From the NCBI GenBank assembly GCA_963793675.1, contig CAWCBA010000008.1, positions 1-64,000 on the forward strand: DNA of 64,000 bases, written 5' to 3'. Both the position numbers and the translations under genes were made by a program. The notes beneath the pieces are model-generated. The model made no database searches. It was not told where the DNA came from and saw nothing but the letters and a program-made list of their open reading frames with translations. This document shows, piece by piece, positions 9,907-19,150 of this stretch. Within the stretch, counting starts at the first letter, position 1, and every line of letters begins with the position of its first letter. This stretch comes from RPQJ01 sp963793675 (GTDB lineage Bacteria > Pseudomonadota > Gammaproteobacteria > Steroidobacterales > Steroidobacteraceae).

Positions 9907-11179
9907 TCAGGGTATGGATCGCGTGGGCACGTCGGTGCCAGCAAAGTCTGTTGCGACCGCCGGCAACGGACAAGTCGTACCTCCCGCACCGATTCCCGAA
10001 GCAATGTCGGGTGGGCCTGCCCGCAGTGGATTCATGCCAAACAATGGGCGCAACAGGCGACTGCGCCTGATCACTAACTCGTGCAGCACCGCGCAGCCGC
10101 CAATCGTGGCGACCAGCAGCAACGCCGATTCGGCAACCGGGCCGAGCGCGAGTTGAGAGAGCCAGTAGCCGGCGACGACCGTGATGGTCTGGTGCAGCAC
10201 GTACCAGGGATAAACGGCGTCGTTGGCGTAGCGGAGCCAGGGGAACGGACGGTTCAGGAAGTGGTGGGCGAAACCGAGAATGGCAACGAGCCAGATCCAG
10301 CGGTTGACGTAGGTAACCAGCAGCATTGCGAACTGCTGCGAACCGCTCAAGTCTTCAGGGAAGATCTCGGACAGGTACATGAACGTCGCAAAGCTGGCGA
10401 CGGCCAGGCTCAGGGCGCGTCTGCGCATGCCGGGCCAACTCGCCCCACAGCCCGGCGTCGGTGCCGATCAGGTAGCCGATGAAGAAGAAGGTGAAATACT
10501 GCGAGTGAGCGTACCAGTCACCCACCAGTGCGTTACTCATGTACGGGAAGTGCGGGTAAACGAACAGGCCCGACGCCATCAACGGCACGAGCGGTAGAGC
10601 GACGATCCAGCTGCCACGCAACGCCTGGAAGCGGCGGCGAAGCTGCGCGCCCGGGCCGTCGAAGAAGCGCATCAACGGAATCGCGACCAGTGTGTAGGCG
10701 AGGAGGTAAGGCAGGTACCACAGGTGATTCCAGGTGATGCCGAATTGCCAGCCGGCGAAGGCGTCCTTCGGCCAGGGCTGGAACGCAAAGTACTTGCCCA
10801 GGAAGGCGAGGTAACCCGGCTCCGTCGCGCCATGGCGCAGGGCCTCGAGGTAGGCCTGCGGCGGAACGACGACCGCCATGCCGAACAGCAGCGGAATGCC
10901 GAGCCGGAACAGGCGCTGGCGTGCCAGTTGCCCGTCGCCGACCCGGCGCCTGAGGAAGTTGAGGGCCAGGCCGGAGACGAGGAACACCAGCTGCATGCGC
11001 CACTGGTGGGTCAGTGTCATCGGCAGTTCGAGCCAGTCGGCGACGTAGCTGGACTTCACGTGCCAATCCCAGGGCACGTAGAACATCCCGACATGGAACA
11101 GGATCAACAGGCCGAAAGCAAAGACGCGCAGGGCGTCAATGTCGTGGCGGCGGACGGGATCGGCGGGGGTGGGATTCAT
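9907..11179 (-). CDS. Acyltransferase 3 (OafA/OpgC-type) membrane protein, one frameshift
   Basis: Integral membrane O-acyltransferase of the acyltransferase-3 family, about 423 residues. Start ATG 11179, preceded by GAGGAA. The N-terminus RRHDIDALRVFAFGLLILFH carries the family signature Arg-x-x-x-(I/L)-D-x-(L/A)-R-x-(I/F)-A. About ten hydrophobic helices follow, with WHLWYLPYLLAY-like and NHLWYLPYLL segments. The frame shifts at about 10428: after GELAR one extra C precedes a segment beginning MRRRALSLAVASFATF, and the remaining helices through LRYANDAVYPWYVLHQT follow. Substrate (glucan or cell-surface sugar) is not determinable. It is divergent from a LytTR regulator, an arrangement suggesting local regulation. 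Confidence 0.8.
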
Positions 11180-11381
11180 CGCGGGTTCCTCGGTGTTGAT
11201 GAGCCCACGATGAAGTGGCGTGCACATCGGAACCAGCGCCAGGTGACGGACCGATCCCAGCCGGTGACGAAGTACCGCCCGGCGGGGACGGAGAGGATCG
11301 GAATACAGGTGCTGCGAGTATGATTTGCGCAAACTCGGGGGCCAACGGCGATCCTGAGGGACGAACGGGGAGTGGTTGCGT

Positions 11382-12233
11382 ATGACCCTGGAGCGGTACC
11401 TGCGACACCGGCGGGCCTTTGAGGTCGGCATGTGGGCGGCCTTCTTCCTGGTCAACTTTCTCGCCAACAGCGTCGTCGTCTCGCTCGACCTGCAGAAGAT
11501 GGGGCTCGATACGCCGGCTTGGAAGCCAGTCGTCTGGGAGGGCACGTCGGGCCTGGTGCTGGCGCTCCTGATTCCCGTGATGCTGGCCTTCGACCGACGC
11601 TTTCCCATTCAGCGAGGCGGGATCGGACGTGGACTTGCGGCCCACGCCCTGTTCACCGTGCCGTGGTCGTTGTTGCATGTCGGCGGCATGGTGCTGTTGC
11701 GCACGCTTGCGTATCTCGCGGCCGGCGAGCATTACCGGTTCGGCGACCTGCCGGACGAACTGTTCTACGAGTACCTGAAGGACTTCCGCGGTTACGCCGG
11801 CTTCCTGGCCCTCGTCTACCTGTATCGCTTCATTCTGCGCCGGGCCCAGGGCGAGGCGCAGTTCCTGGCCGAAGGCACCGAAGACGCGCCGGCGGTTCAG
11901 CAGCCCGTCATCGACCGCTTCCTGGTGAAGAAACTCGGTCGCGAGTTCCTGGTGCGGGTGGCTGACGTCGACTGGATCGAGGCGTCGGGCAACTACGTCA
12001 ACCTGCGTGTGGGCACACGCGCCTATCCATTGCGCGAGACCATGGCGGGCATCGAAGCGCGGCTGGCCGATGCAGGCTTCATGCGGGTGCATCGCTCCGC
12101 CATCGTGAACCTCGATCGCGTCCAGGAGATCGTGCCGTTCGATACCGGCGACGGTGAGGCGAGGCTTGCCGGCGAAATTCGTGTGCCGGTCAGCCGCCGC
12201 TATCGCAAGGTACTGCGCGAACGGCTGGGCTGA
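11382..12233 (+). CDS. Membrane-bound LytTR-family transcriptional regulator
   Basis: A 283-residue regulator with four hydrophobic segments in the first ~160 residues (for example GMWAAFFLVNFLANSVVV and GLVLALLIPVMLAF) and a C-terminal LytTR DNA-binding domain (about 185-283): FLVRVADVDWIEASGNYVNL, FMRVHRSAIVNLDRV, VPVSRRYRKVL. LytTR domains bind direct repeats upstream of their targets. Start ATG 11382 has GGGAG upstream; a TTG at 11376 is less likely. There is no receiver domain, so the membrane part is presumably the sensor. It is divergent from the acyltransferase gene, about 200 bp apart, the likely target. It converges on the POT transporter; a perfect palindrome GAGCGCCGGCGCTC spans the two stop codons. 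Confidence 0.88.
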   Translation: MTLERYLRHRRAFEVGMWAAFFLVNFLANSVVVSLDLQKMGLDTPAWKPVVWEGTSGLVLALLIPVMLAFDRRFPIQRGGIGRGLAAHALFTVPWSLLHVGGMVLLRTLAYLAAGEHYRFGDLPDELFYEYLKDFRGYAGFLALVYLYRFILRRAQGEAQFLAEGTEDAPAVQQPVIDRFLVKKLGREFLVRVADVDWIEASGNYVNLRVGTRAYPLRETMAGIEARLADAGFMRVHRSAIVNLDRVQEIVPFDTGDGEARLAGEIRVPVSRRYRKVLRERLG

Positions 12234-12243
12234 GCGCCGGCGC

Positions 12244-13713
12244 TCAGGCCGGAGACTTTCCCACGTCCTTGATCAGTCGCCTGAGGAATGGAATGAGCAG
12301 CACCAGCGCGATGCCCACCGCCGTGCTGCCCCAGCCAAGGTTCGCGAACAGCCGCGCGTAGTCCGGGTTGGTGACGATGGCGGTGGTACCGGACGGCTCC
12401 GGAATCATCCCCGAGAAGTCTCCCGCAAACAGCGAGGCCAGTCCGGTCACCATCATCCAGCTGCCCATCATGATGCCCTGGTACTGGCGCGGGGCCAGCT
12501 TGCCGATCATCGCGTAGCCGATGGGCGAGATCAGCAACTCGCCGATCGATTGCAGTATGTAGCTGAGGAACAGCCAGAAGAACGCCGAACGGCCTGCTTC
12601 GTTCGCCAGCGAAATCCCGACCGGCAGCGCCAGGAACCCGAGGCCCATCAGTATCAGCGCGACCGCAAACTGCTGCGGGATGTCGATCCGCCAGCCCTTC
12701 GTGCGCAGGCGTGCGAACAGCGCGGCCAGGATCGGGCCGCCGACGACGATGACGACGGTGTTGATGTTCTGCACCCACTGCGGCGCGATCTCGATGCCCC
12801 AGACGCGCAGGTCCACGTTATGTACTGCAAACAGCTGCAGCCCGTTCGGCGCCATCTGGTAGAGCGACCAGAACACCAGCGAACCCAACCCGAGGATCAG
12901 GTAGGCCCACATGTTGTTCCTCTCGCGCGCGTCGGGGTGCTTCCATGTCAGGTAGAGCAGGGCGGCAAAGACGCCGGCGCCGACCAGCTTCAACAGCCAC
13001 TCGGTCGAGCCCGTGTGCTGCAGCATCGCCCAGACGATCACGGGCACGCCGAGCAGGATGGCGACGCCGATCGCAAAGCGCCGCCGGTATTCGGACGAGC
13101 TCGCGTCGAGCAGCGGCGTGTTCAGGTCCTTGAGCACCTTCCAGTTGATCGCGGCGAGCACGATCGCGAGGAAATTACCGACGGTGGCGAACAGGAACAG
13201 GCTCGAGTAGCTCTCGGTCAGCTGGTAGTGGCCGGCCACCGCGAAGCCGACGAAGAAGCCGATGTTCATGCCGGCGTAGTTCCAGAGAAACGCCGCTTCG
13301 CGCCGGTCGTCCTCCGGCGTGAAGCGCTGCGTCAGCATCATGTTGATGCAGGTGACGTTGAGTCCGCTGCCCGTGAGAAACAAGGCGAGCCCCCAGTAGA
13401 GCGACGCCACCGTGCCGAGCGAGAGCAGCGCGCAACCGGCCACCTGCAGCACCATGCCGCCGACGAACAGGTTGCGATTGCTGAGAAACCGGCCGCCGAG
13501 ATAGCCACCGAACAGGTGCAGGCCGTAGTTGAAGGCGCCGAACACGCCCATGATCGCGGACGCTTCCCGGGCCGGAAAGCCGAGGTGACGCGTCGCGTAC
13601 AGGACGAGGGTCGAGTAGAGAACCGCGAAGCCGAGCGTCGCGAAGACCTGGATGAAGAACAGCGCGGCGCTGCCCTCGGGGACGCTGGCCAGCCGGTTTC
13701 GCAGGGTTGCCAC
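12244..13713 (-). CDS. POT/PTR-family peptide transporter-like MFS protein
   Basis: An inner-membrane transporter of 489 residues with about 14 hydrophobic segments. The family is supported by FNYGLHLFGGYLGGR, GSGLNVTCINMMLTQRF, FLWNYAGMNIGFFVG and, near the end, LFLSYILQSIGELLISPIGY with GELLISPIG typical of POT proteins. POT transporters import di- and tripeptides or other small compounds with protons. The usual ExxER proton-coupling motif of helix 1 is absent: the aligned place reads QVFAT in FFIQVFATLGFAVLYS. This puts it in an atypical branch, so substrate or coupling may differ. Start ATG 13713. Monocistronic as far as visible. Confidence 0.85.
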   Translation of the reverse strand: MATLRNRLASVPEGSAALFFIQVFATLGFAVLYSTLVLYATRHLGFPAREASAIMGVFGAFNYGLHLFGGYLGGRFLSNRNLFVGGMVLQVAGCALLSLGTVASLYWGLALFLTGSGLNVTCINMMLTQRFTPEDDRREAAFLWNYAGMNIGFFVGFAVAGHYQLTESYSSLFLFATVGNFLAIVLAAINWKVLKDLNTPLLDASSSEYRRRFAIGVAILLGVPVIVWAMLQHTGSTEWLLKLVGAGVFAALLYLTWKHPDARERNNMWAYLILGLGSLVFWSLYQMAPNGLQLFAVHNVDLRVWGIEIAPQWVQNINTVVIVVGGPILAALFARLRTKGWRIDIPQQFAVALILMGLGFLALPVGISLANEAGRSAFFWLFLSYILQSIGELLISPIGYAMIGKLAPRQYQGIMMGSWMMVTGLASLFAGDFSGMIPEPSGTTAIVTNPDYARLFANLGWGSTAVGIALVLLIPFLRRLIKDVGKSPA

Positions 13714-13808
13714 TCTGGACTGCCTTGTATCGCCAGCCGGGAGCGGCTGGCCCGATCATAGCCCAGCCAGCCGGAAACTGAGGAGCGGCGCTTCCAGCGG
13801 GGTTCGCG

Positions 13809-14537
13809 CTACTGCGTCGACGAGAGCTCCGCCTCCCGCCACCGCGCGACGTTCACACCCTTCACGACCAGCCACAAAGCAAGTGCAAGCTCCGCGACGA
13901 AGCAGGGCAACAGGATCGCCGGAAACAACCTGGCTGCGAACGCAGGATGCAGGAAGAGCGCAAAGCTGTTGGTCAGGTAACAGGCGCCGGCAATCGCCAG
14001 CAGTGCGCCGATGGTCCGCGGCAGGTAGCCCGACCTGAAAACCAGGTACCCAAGTGCGAGACACGCGAACCCGAAGAACACCAGGCTGATGGCGTAGCCA
14101 TCACCGTGCAGCTTCAATGCGAGCAACGCCAGCGTCTGCAACTGATCCGGCTGAAAGCCCTGCAGGTAGTCTGCGTTGTGCAGGAGGCGCAGGACCGCAA
14201 AGTGACTGAGGCTGGCGACGGCAAGAACGATGTCGCACGCCAGTCTCATGAACGCTGCCAGCAGCGCCAGGTTGCGGTTGACCGGCCGCAGCAGCATGTA
14301 CAGGATGGTCGCGACTGCCACGTCACACGCGAGGTGCAGCAGCTCGCCGGAAAAGCCTATGCGGAACAGGGACTCGTTGGACAGGATGTTGCGGGCGGTG
14401 GCAGCGGCATCCGCTGACACGACGAGTTTCGAGCGGACGGATTCGGCAAAGATTCCGGCTGCGATGATGTACAGATACAGCACGCCGCAGATCCTGGCGT
14501 AGTGCTGAGGCGACAGGTCGACGATTTGCTTCGCCAT
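13809..14537 (-). CDS. DUF4386 family membrane protein
   Basis: A 242-residue integral membrane protein of the DUF4386 type, with about seven hydrophobic segments. The start is the ATG at 14537, preceded by GGGGGA. The opening HYARICGVLYLYIIAAGIFAE and the motif RNILSNESLFRIGFSGELLH are typical of this family, in which the first helix begins after an AR(I/L)xGxLYL pattern. No catalytic residues are known and the family has no assigned function. The neighbour 35 bases upstream on the same strand boundary is the SLC13 carrier (ends 14573), so they may be co-transcribed. Confidence 0.8.
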   Translation of the reverse strand: MAKQIVDLSPQHYARICGVLYLYIIAAGIFAESVRSKLVVSADAAATARNILSNESLFRIGFSGELLHLACDVAVATILYMLLRPVNRNLALLAAFMRLACDIVLAVASLSHFAVLRLLHNADYLQGFQPDQLQTLALLALKLHGDGYAISLVFFGFACLALGYLVFRSGYLPRTIGALLAIAGACYLTNSFALFLHPAFAARLFPAILLPCFVAELALALWLVVKGVNVARWREAELSSTQ

Positions 14538-14572
14538 GGCGTTTCCCCCTTTATCCCGCATCCCCCCTGGCG

Positions 14573-16399
14573 CTACAGCGAGAATCGCCTCACGAGCAGG
14601 ATGGACAGCGTCACGACCATGATCACCGCCAATGGCAGGCCAGCCCGGACAAAATCCCGGAACTGATACCCGCCGGCGCTCATGATCAGCAGGTTGGTCT
14701 GGTAGGCCATTGGCGTCACGTAGCAGACGTTGCAGCCGAAGAGAATGGCCAGTACAAAAGGCTCGGCGGGCAAGCCAAGTTGTGCTGCGATGCTTACGGC
14801 CAGCGGCGTGCCGATGCCCGCGGCAGCCACGTTGGAGACGAAATTCGTCAATATGGCGGCGAAGGTCATCAGGACGCCCAATGCAATGGCTGGCGGGACG
14901 TTCTTGAGGCCCATGGCGAATATCAGGCCCAGCCAGTCCGCGGCGCCCGTCTCGACGATCGCGCGGCCCAGTGCGATGCTGGCGGCAACCAGTACGATGA
15001 CCTCGAGGCTGAGCGCACGCCCGAGACGTTCGAACCGGACCGTGCCGGTTGCCAGCATGGCAATGACCCCGGCAAGCGACGCCAGGGCGATCGGCATGAG
15101 CTTCGTTGCCGCGAGAATGATGGTGGTCGCGACGATTGCCAGTGCCAGGGGCGCTCGTGAACTGCGCGGAAGCTCGACGCCACCCTGCAACAGTAGCGCG
15201 CCTTCGCCGCGTTCGAGTTCGGCAAGCTTGGCTCGCGGGCCGCGCACCAGCAATACGTCCCCGACCTCCAGTATTTCCTGCTGTGGCACGGCACGGGTTC
15301 GCAATGGCATTGGTGTCGCCCGCGCCAGGCCAATGACGGCCACTCCGTAGCGATCCGCAATCGCTGCCTGCATGACGCTGCGGCCCCGCAGGGACGAGTC
15401 CGCGCCGATGACGAGTTCCGCAATCTCCTCGTCCTGGCTCTTGCTCCGTGCCGTTGTGCGCACGTTGTCCAGGACCGTATGGGCTGCAAGCGGCGCGCGC
15501 AGCTGCGCGCTCGCCTCCCGCAGCTGATCGAGACTGCCCTCGATGACGATACTGTCGGCGTTCTCCAGGCGAAATTCATCGTCCAGGTCCGACATCGTGC
15601 GGTCGGCCCGCAACACGCCGATCACGCGTGCCCCAATGCCGATCCGACGTTTCGCCCCCGCCAGGGTGCCTGCAAGAGGCGCTTCACCGGCGGGTGAATG
15701 CAGGACGGCCCGATAGTCGCGGATTGGCGCGGAATCGTCGCTGGGAGTCGCCGGCAGCAGCCTGGGCATGACGAGCCAGAGGTAAGGCAGTGCCACCAGA
15801 CCTGCAACGATCGCAATGTCCGCAAACGAAAACACGCCGAACGGCGCGACACCGAGGTCCTCGGCCAGCGATACGACGAGGAGATTGGTCGATGTCCCGA
15901 ACGTGGTAGCCATGCCACCGATGAGGATTGCGCAGTTGATCGGCATCAGTGTCTGCGAAGCAGGCACGCGCGCGCGCACGGCAATAGTCAGGAGAATGGG
16001 CAGCGTCAGTACCAGCACCGGCGTGTCATTGACGAACATGCTCAAGCTCATGCACACCAGCAGCGAGAACAGCATGCCGAGTGTCCGGCTGTAACTCCAC
16101 AGGCGGGACAGCAGATGCGCAGCCGGATCCAGCGCTCCCGTCACCATCAGGCCACGCCCCAGTATCATCAGGCAGCAGATGGCAACCAGCGCTTCGTGGC
16201 CGAATCCGCCGAATGCAATTTCCATCCCGGTCAGGCCGTGGGGGTGTTGCAGCGGGAACACGTAGAAGCCCAGCGCCAGCACCGCAATCAACAGCAGGCA
16301 AACGAGTTCTATCCTGAGCCGGGAATTGGCAAACGCGGTAAACGTGATCACCGTCAGGATCAGTGCGGCAGCAGCGTGCGGTGACGGCAGGGGTGGCAT
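14573..16399 (-). CDS. SLC13/DASS-family permease with two RCK-C (TrkA-C) domains
   Basis: A 608-residue carrier with the layout of bacterial SLC13-type permeases: an N-terminal membrane half (about 1-210), a cytoplasmic insertion containing two TrkA-C/RCK-C domains (about 220-400), and a C-terminal membrane half. Motifs visible are FGHEALVAICCLMILGRGL, SMFVNDTPVLVLTLPILL, GGMATTFGTSTNLLVVSLA, VIEGSLDQL, ILEVGDVLLVRGP and VAAAGIGTPLAVSIA, where the SNT-like motif (GTSTN) is the Na+/anion site. The family moves sulfate, dicarboxylates or citrate with Na+. RCK-C domains suggest ligand control. It is intact, with a 34-bp gap to the next gene on the same strand. Confidence 0.87.
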   Translation of the reverse strand: MPPLPSPHAAAALILTVITFTAFANSRLRIELVCLLLIAVLALGFYVFPLQHPHGLTGMEIAFGGFGHEALVAICCLMILGRGLMVTGALDPAAHLLSRLWSYSRTLGMLFSLLVCMSLSMFVNDTPVLVLTLPILLTIAVRARVPASQTLMPINCAILIGGMATTFGTSTNLLVVSLAEDLGVAPFGVFSFADIAIVAGLVALPYLWLVMPRLLPATPSDDSAPIRDYRAVLHSPAGEAPLAGTLAGAKRRIGIGARVIGVLRADRTMSDLDDEFRLENADSIVIEGSLDQLREASAQLRAPLAAHTVLDNVRTTARSKSQDEEIAELVIGADSSLRGRSVMQAAIADRYGVAVIGLARATPMPLRTRAVPQQEILEVGDVLLVRGPRAKLAELERGEGALLLQGGVELPRSSRAPLALAIVATTIILAATKLMPIALASLAGVIAMLATGTVRFERLGRALSLEVIVLVAASIALGRAIVETGAADWLGLIFAMGLKNVPPAIALGVLMTFAAILTNFVSNVAAAGIGTPLAVSIAAQLGLPAEPFVLAILFGCNVCYVTPMAYQTNLLIMSAGGYQFRDFVRAGLPLAVIMVVTLSILLVRRFSL

Positions 16400-16433
16400 G
16401 CGTGGTGCTTGCTCGCTGGTTCCTTATGCCGTC

Positions 16434-17357
16434 TCAGTCGGTGCCGATGCGCAAGGAGCGCTGCGCATCCGGCCCGTCGACCTTGATCGTGCCCGATTTC
16501 AGGTGCAGATCGCGCTGCGGGAATGGAATTTCCAGCCCGCGTGCCGCCAGCTCGGTTTCGAGCGCCCACAGGTACTTTGCCTGCGTGCGGCTTGGTGACA
16601 GCAGCAAGTCACGCGATACCCAGACGATCAATTCGAAGTCGAGGCTGCTCTCGCCGAAACGGACCAGCCAGACCTCCGGGTCGCGTCCGGTACCGAAGAT
16701 CGTGCCTTCGACGGTCTTCGCGGCAGCGATTCCTGCCTCCCGCACCTGCTGCTTGTCGGAGCCATAAGCGACGCCGAAACTCACGTGGATGCGGCGGATA
16801 TGGTCGCCGTAGCTCCAGTTGATGACCCGGCCGCTCGTCAATTCCGAATTCGGCACGAACATGTCCACCGAGTCGTTGGTGGTGATACGCGTGTAACGCA
16901 TGCTGATCTCGCTTACCCGTCCCATTACGCCGGACTGCAGGTCGACGAAATCGCCGACCTTCACCGATCGTTCGAACAGGATCACCAGCCCCGCCAGCAG
17001 GTTGCCGAAAAAGCCCTGCAGGCCGATGCCGATGCCGACGCCGATGGCGCCGCCGAGAATTGCGAGGCTCGTCAGGTCGAAGCCGAGCGACGTCAGGCCG
17101 ATGACCGTGGCGAGGATCCAGATCAGGTAGCGGGCAACGCGGCTGAAGGCGTATGCGCCTGCGCCGGAGCCGGGTTCGCTTTCGTCGGCCAGGCGGTCGG
17201 CAAGACGCTGCAGGCCATGCTCGACCTGCTTGGCGACCCACCAGGCCAGTATGACGATGACCGCGAGAGCGATCAGTCGCGCCAGGCTGATCTCCGTCTT
17301 TCCCAGCGTCAGGAAAGGCTCCGTCAGCCAACCCGGCAGTCCTTCCAGCGGTTTCAC
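16434..17357 (-). CDS. MscS-family mechanosensitive channel, short type
   Basis: A 307-residue small-conductance mechanosensitive channel. Three membrane segments lie in the first ~125 residues, the last being the pore helix LAILGGAIGVGIGIGLQGFFGNLLAG with the Gly/Ala packing pattern. The beta domain follows (ILFERSVKVGDFVDL, GRVSEISMRYTRITTNDS, FVPNSELTSGRVINW) and an alpha/beta C-terminal domain. Start is a GTG at 17357 whose bases overlap the stop of the upstream channel gene (GTGA), so the two are translationally coupled. The product would open on hypo-osmotic shock. Confidence 0.9.
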   Translation of the reverse strand: MKPLEGLPGWLTEPFLTLGKTEISLARLIALAVIVILAWWVAKQVEHGLQRLADRLADESEPGSGAGAYAFSRVARYLIWILATVIGLTSLGFDLTSLAILGGAIGVGIGIGLQGFFGNLLAGLVILFERSVKVGDFVDLQSGVMGRVSEISMRYTRITTNDSVDMFVPNSELTSGRVINWSYGDHIRRIHVSFGVAYGSDKQQVREAGIAAAKTVEGTIFGTGRDPEVWLVRFGESSLDFELIVWVSRDLLLSPSRTQAKYLWALETELAARGLEIPFPQRDLHLKSGTIKVDGPDAQRSLRIGTD

Positions 17358-19063
17358 GATACCCCCCGGCCTGCTCGCAGGATTCGCGACACGAGATTGA
17401 TGGCAGGTGCCTGATAGTCCCTTGGCAGGTGTTCGTCGGGTATCGCCATGCGGCCGCCGTCACGCACAGCCGCAAAATGCGGTGACATGATCTCGAGGCC
17501 GGCCTCGTTGAATGCATTCTGAATCTCGCCGTGGAGTCGCGAATAGAGCGCCGGCATCGCCTCCGGGCGGTTCGTGTAGGCGTTGAGTTCGTAGGACACG
17601 TAGAAGTCGTCAAGGCTGGTCTGCAGCACGAACGGCGCAGGCTCGGAGAGTATGCCGTCGACGCGCCTCGCGGCCGTGATCAGCAGTTCATGCACCTGCT
17701 GCCAGGGTGCGTCATAACCGATGGTCACCGTCGTGTGCAGGATGAGGCCCTTGCTGTGCGCGCTGGAGCTGAAATTGATGATGTGGTTGGCGAGCACGAG
17801 CGAGTTCGGGATCGTGATGTCCACGTTCTTGGTGGTTCGCAGGCGCACGACGAACAGGTCCTTGCTGGTCACGTCGCCGATCGCGTCCGCGATCTTGACC
17901 CGGTCGCCGACACGGAAGGGGCGCATATAGGTGATCACGGTTCCGGCGATCACGTTGGCGATGGCCGACGCCGCGCCCAGCGAAATCAACAGACCGACGA
18001 ACACCGACACGCCGCGGAAGCCCGCGGAGCCGGAGCCCGGCAGGTACGGGAAGATCATCACCGCCGAGATCGCCATCACGAGGAACCGGACGAGGGAATA
18101 CGTCGGCTGCGCCCATTCCGGGTAGAAGCCCTGGAACGACAGGCGCTCCGCCTCCACGCGCTGGAAGAATGCATGCAGGCCCTTGAGCGCGAGCCGGGCC
18201 GCCACGACGATGACGACGATGTTGATCAGGTTCGGCAGGTACCCGACGACGCCAGAGACCACGTCGACGATGGCCGTGCGGGCCGTCTTCACCATGGTGG
18301 CGGCAATGCCGCGTGTCCACGGGAAAAGCGACAGCACGTACTGCAGGTAGAAATAGAGCAGCGCAGCACCCAGCGTCCAGGCGAGCGTCGTGGTCACCGA
18401 GCCGCTCGCCGCGGCGACTGTCTCGGGCGACATCAGTCGGAGACGGTCGAGGCCACTGGTGAGGTGCCACTCATGCGCGGCGCGCGTGATGCGGTCGCGT
18501 GTCCGGCGATACAGCTGGCGCAGGCCGGCCAGCAGCACGACGAACAGCGCCGTTGCGGCCACCGCATGCAGTGCTGCGCGCAACAGGCTGGCGGTGCTGC
18601 GGTCGTGAAACTCGACCGTGAGTACCGCGCGGATGACTGCGGCCTGGTCGGCCGCGAGCTGGCGCCGGGTGCGCCCCGTGTGCAGCGCATCCTGGTCGGT
18701 GACCGCGCGGATCAGCGTGTCGCCGACCGCGATCTCCGAAATACCGTCGCGCTCGGTGACGCGCAACTGCTCGAGCACGTCGGACGGGCCTGCCGCGACT
18801 GCGAGCAGCCGCTGCTCGATGGCGGCCGCCCGCTCCGGTGGCGACAGTTCGCCGATCGGCGAGCTGACTACGAACAGTGTCCGCCCCCTGAATCGCACAG
18901 GAACCTGGGCGGCGCGACCCGCCATGACCTCCGGATTCGTCTTGCCGGTCGCGTCGGCAGTGCCGGAGGGGCTAGAGTCAGCGACCGCGCCGGCCGCCAG
19001 GAGCAACGCGATGAGCGCCAGCACCGACCTCGGGCCGGCCGATTTTCCGCAGTGAACTGTCAT
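17354..19063 (-). CDS. MscS-family mechanosensitive channel, long type with periplasmic N-terminus
   Basis: A 569-residue channel from ATG 19063. A signal peptide (SVLALIALLLAAGAVADS) leads to a ~150-residue extracytoplasmic domain resembling that of YnaI/YbdG-like long MscS proteins. About five membrane helices follow. The pore-lining helix and beta domain are recognisable (GVSVFVGLLISLGAASAIAN, YMRPFRVGDRVKIAD, DVTSKDLFVVRLRTTKNVD, IPNSLVLANHIINFS). The C-terminal domain keeps FVLQTSLDDFYVSYELNAYT. The frame is open beyond the start, but the ATG at 19063 gives the signal peptide. It overlaps the next channel gene by four bases. Confidence 0.88.
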   Translation of the reverse strand: MTVHCGKSAGPRSVLALIALLLAAGAVADSSPSGTADATGKTNPEVMAGRAAQVPVRFRGRTLFVVSSPIGELSPPERAAAIEQRLLAVAAGPSDVLEQLRVTERDGISEIAVGDTLIRAVTDQDALHTGRTRRQLAADQAAVIRAVLTVEFHDRSTASLLRAALHAVAATALFVVLLAGLRQLYRRTRDRITRAAHEWHLTSGLDRLRLMSPETVAAASGSVTTTLAWTLGAALLYFYLQYVLSLFPWTRGIAATMVKTARTAIVDVVSGVVGYLPNLINIVVIVVAARLALKGLHAFFQRVEAERLSFQGFYPEWAQPTYSLVRFLVMAISAVMIFPYLPGSGSAGFRGVSVFVGLLISLGAASAIANVIAGTVITYMRPFRVGDRVKIADAIGDVTSKDLFVVRLRTTKNVDITIPNSLVLANHIINFSSSAHSKGLILHTTVTIGYDAPWQQVHELLITAARRVDGILSEPAPFVLQTSLDDFYVSYELNAYTNRPEAMPALYSRLHGEIQNAFNEAGLEIMSPHFAAVRDGGRMAIPDEHLPRDYQAPAINLVSRILRAGRGVS

Positions 19064-19150
19064 AAGTGGACTGTCGGTATTCTGTGGAATACTGCCCGAT
19101 ACTATATGAACATCTGTGCAAAGACCCGCGGACTGCGGCGAGGATTCCCA

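Noticed and set aside
12154..13761. A 535-residue open frame antisense to the POT transporter gene.
   Set aside because: It is a codon-bias shadow rich in Arg, Gln and His with no recognisable domain; the opposite strand encodes an intact transporter.
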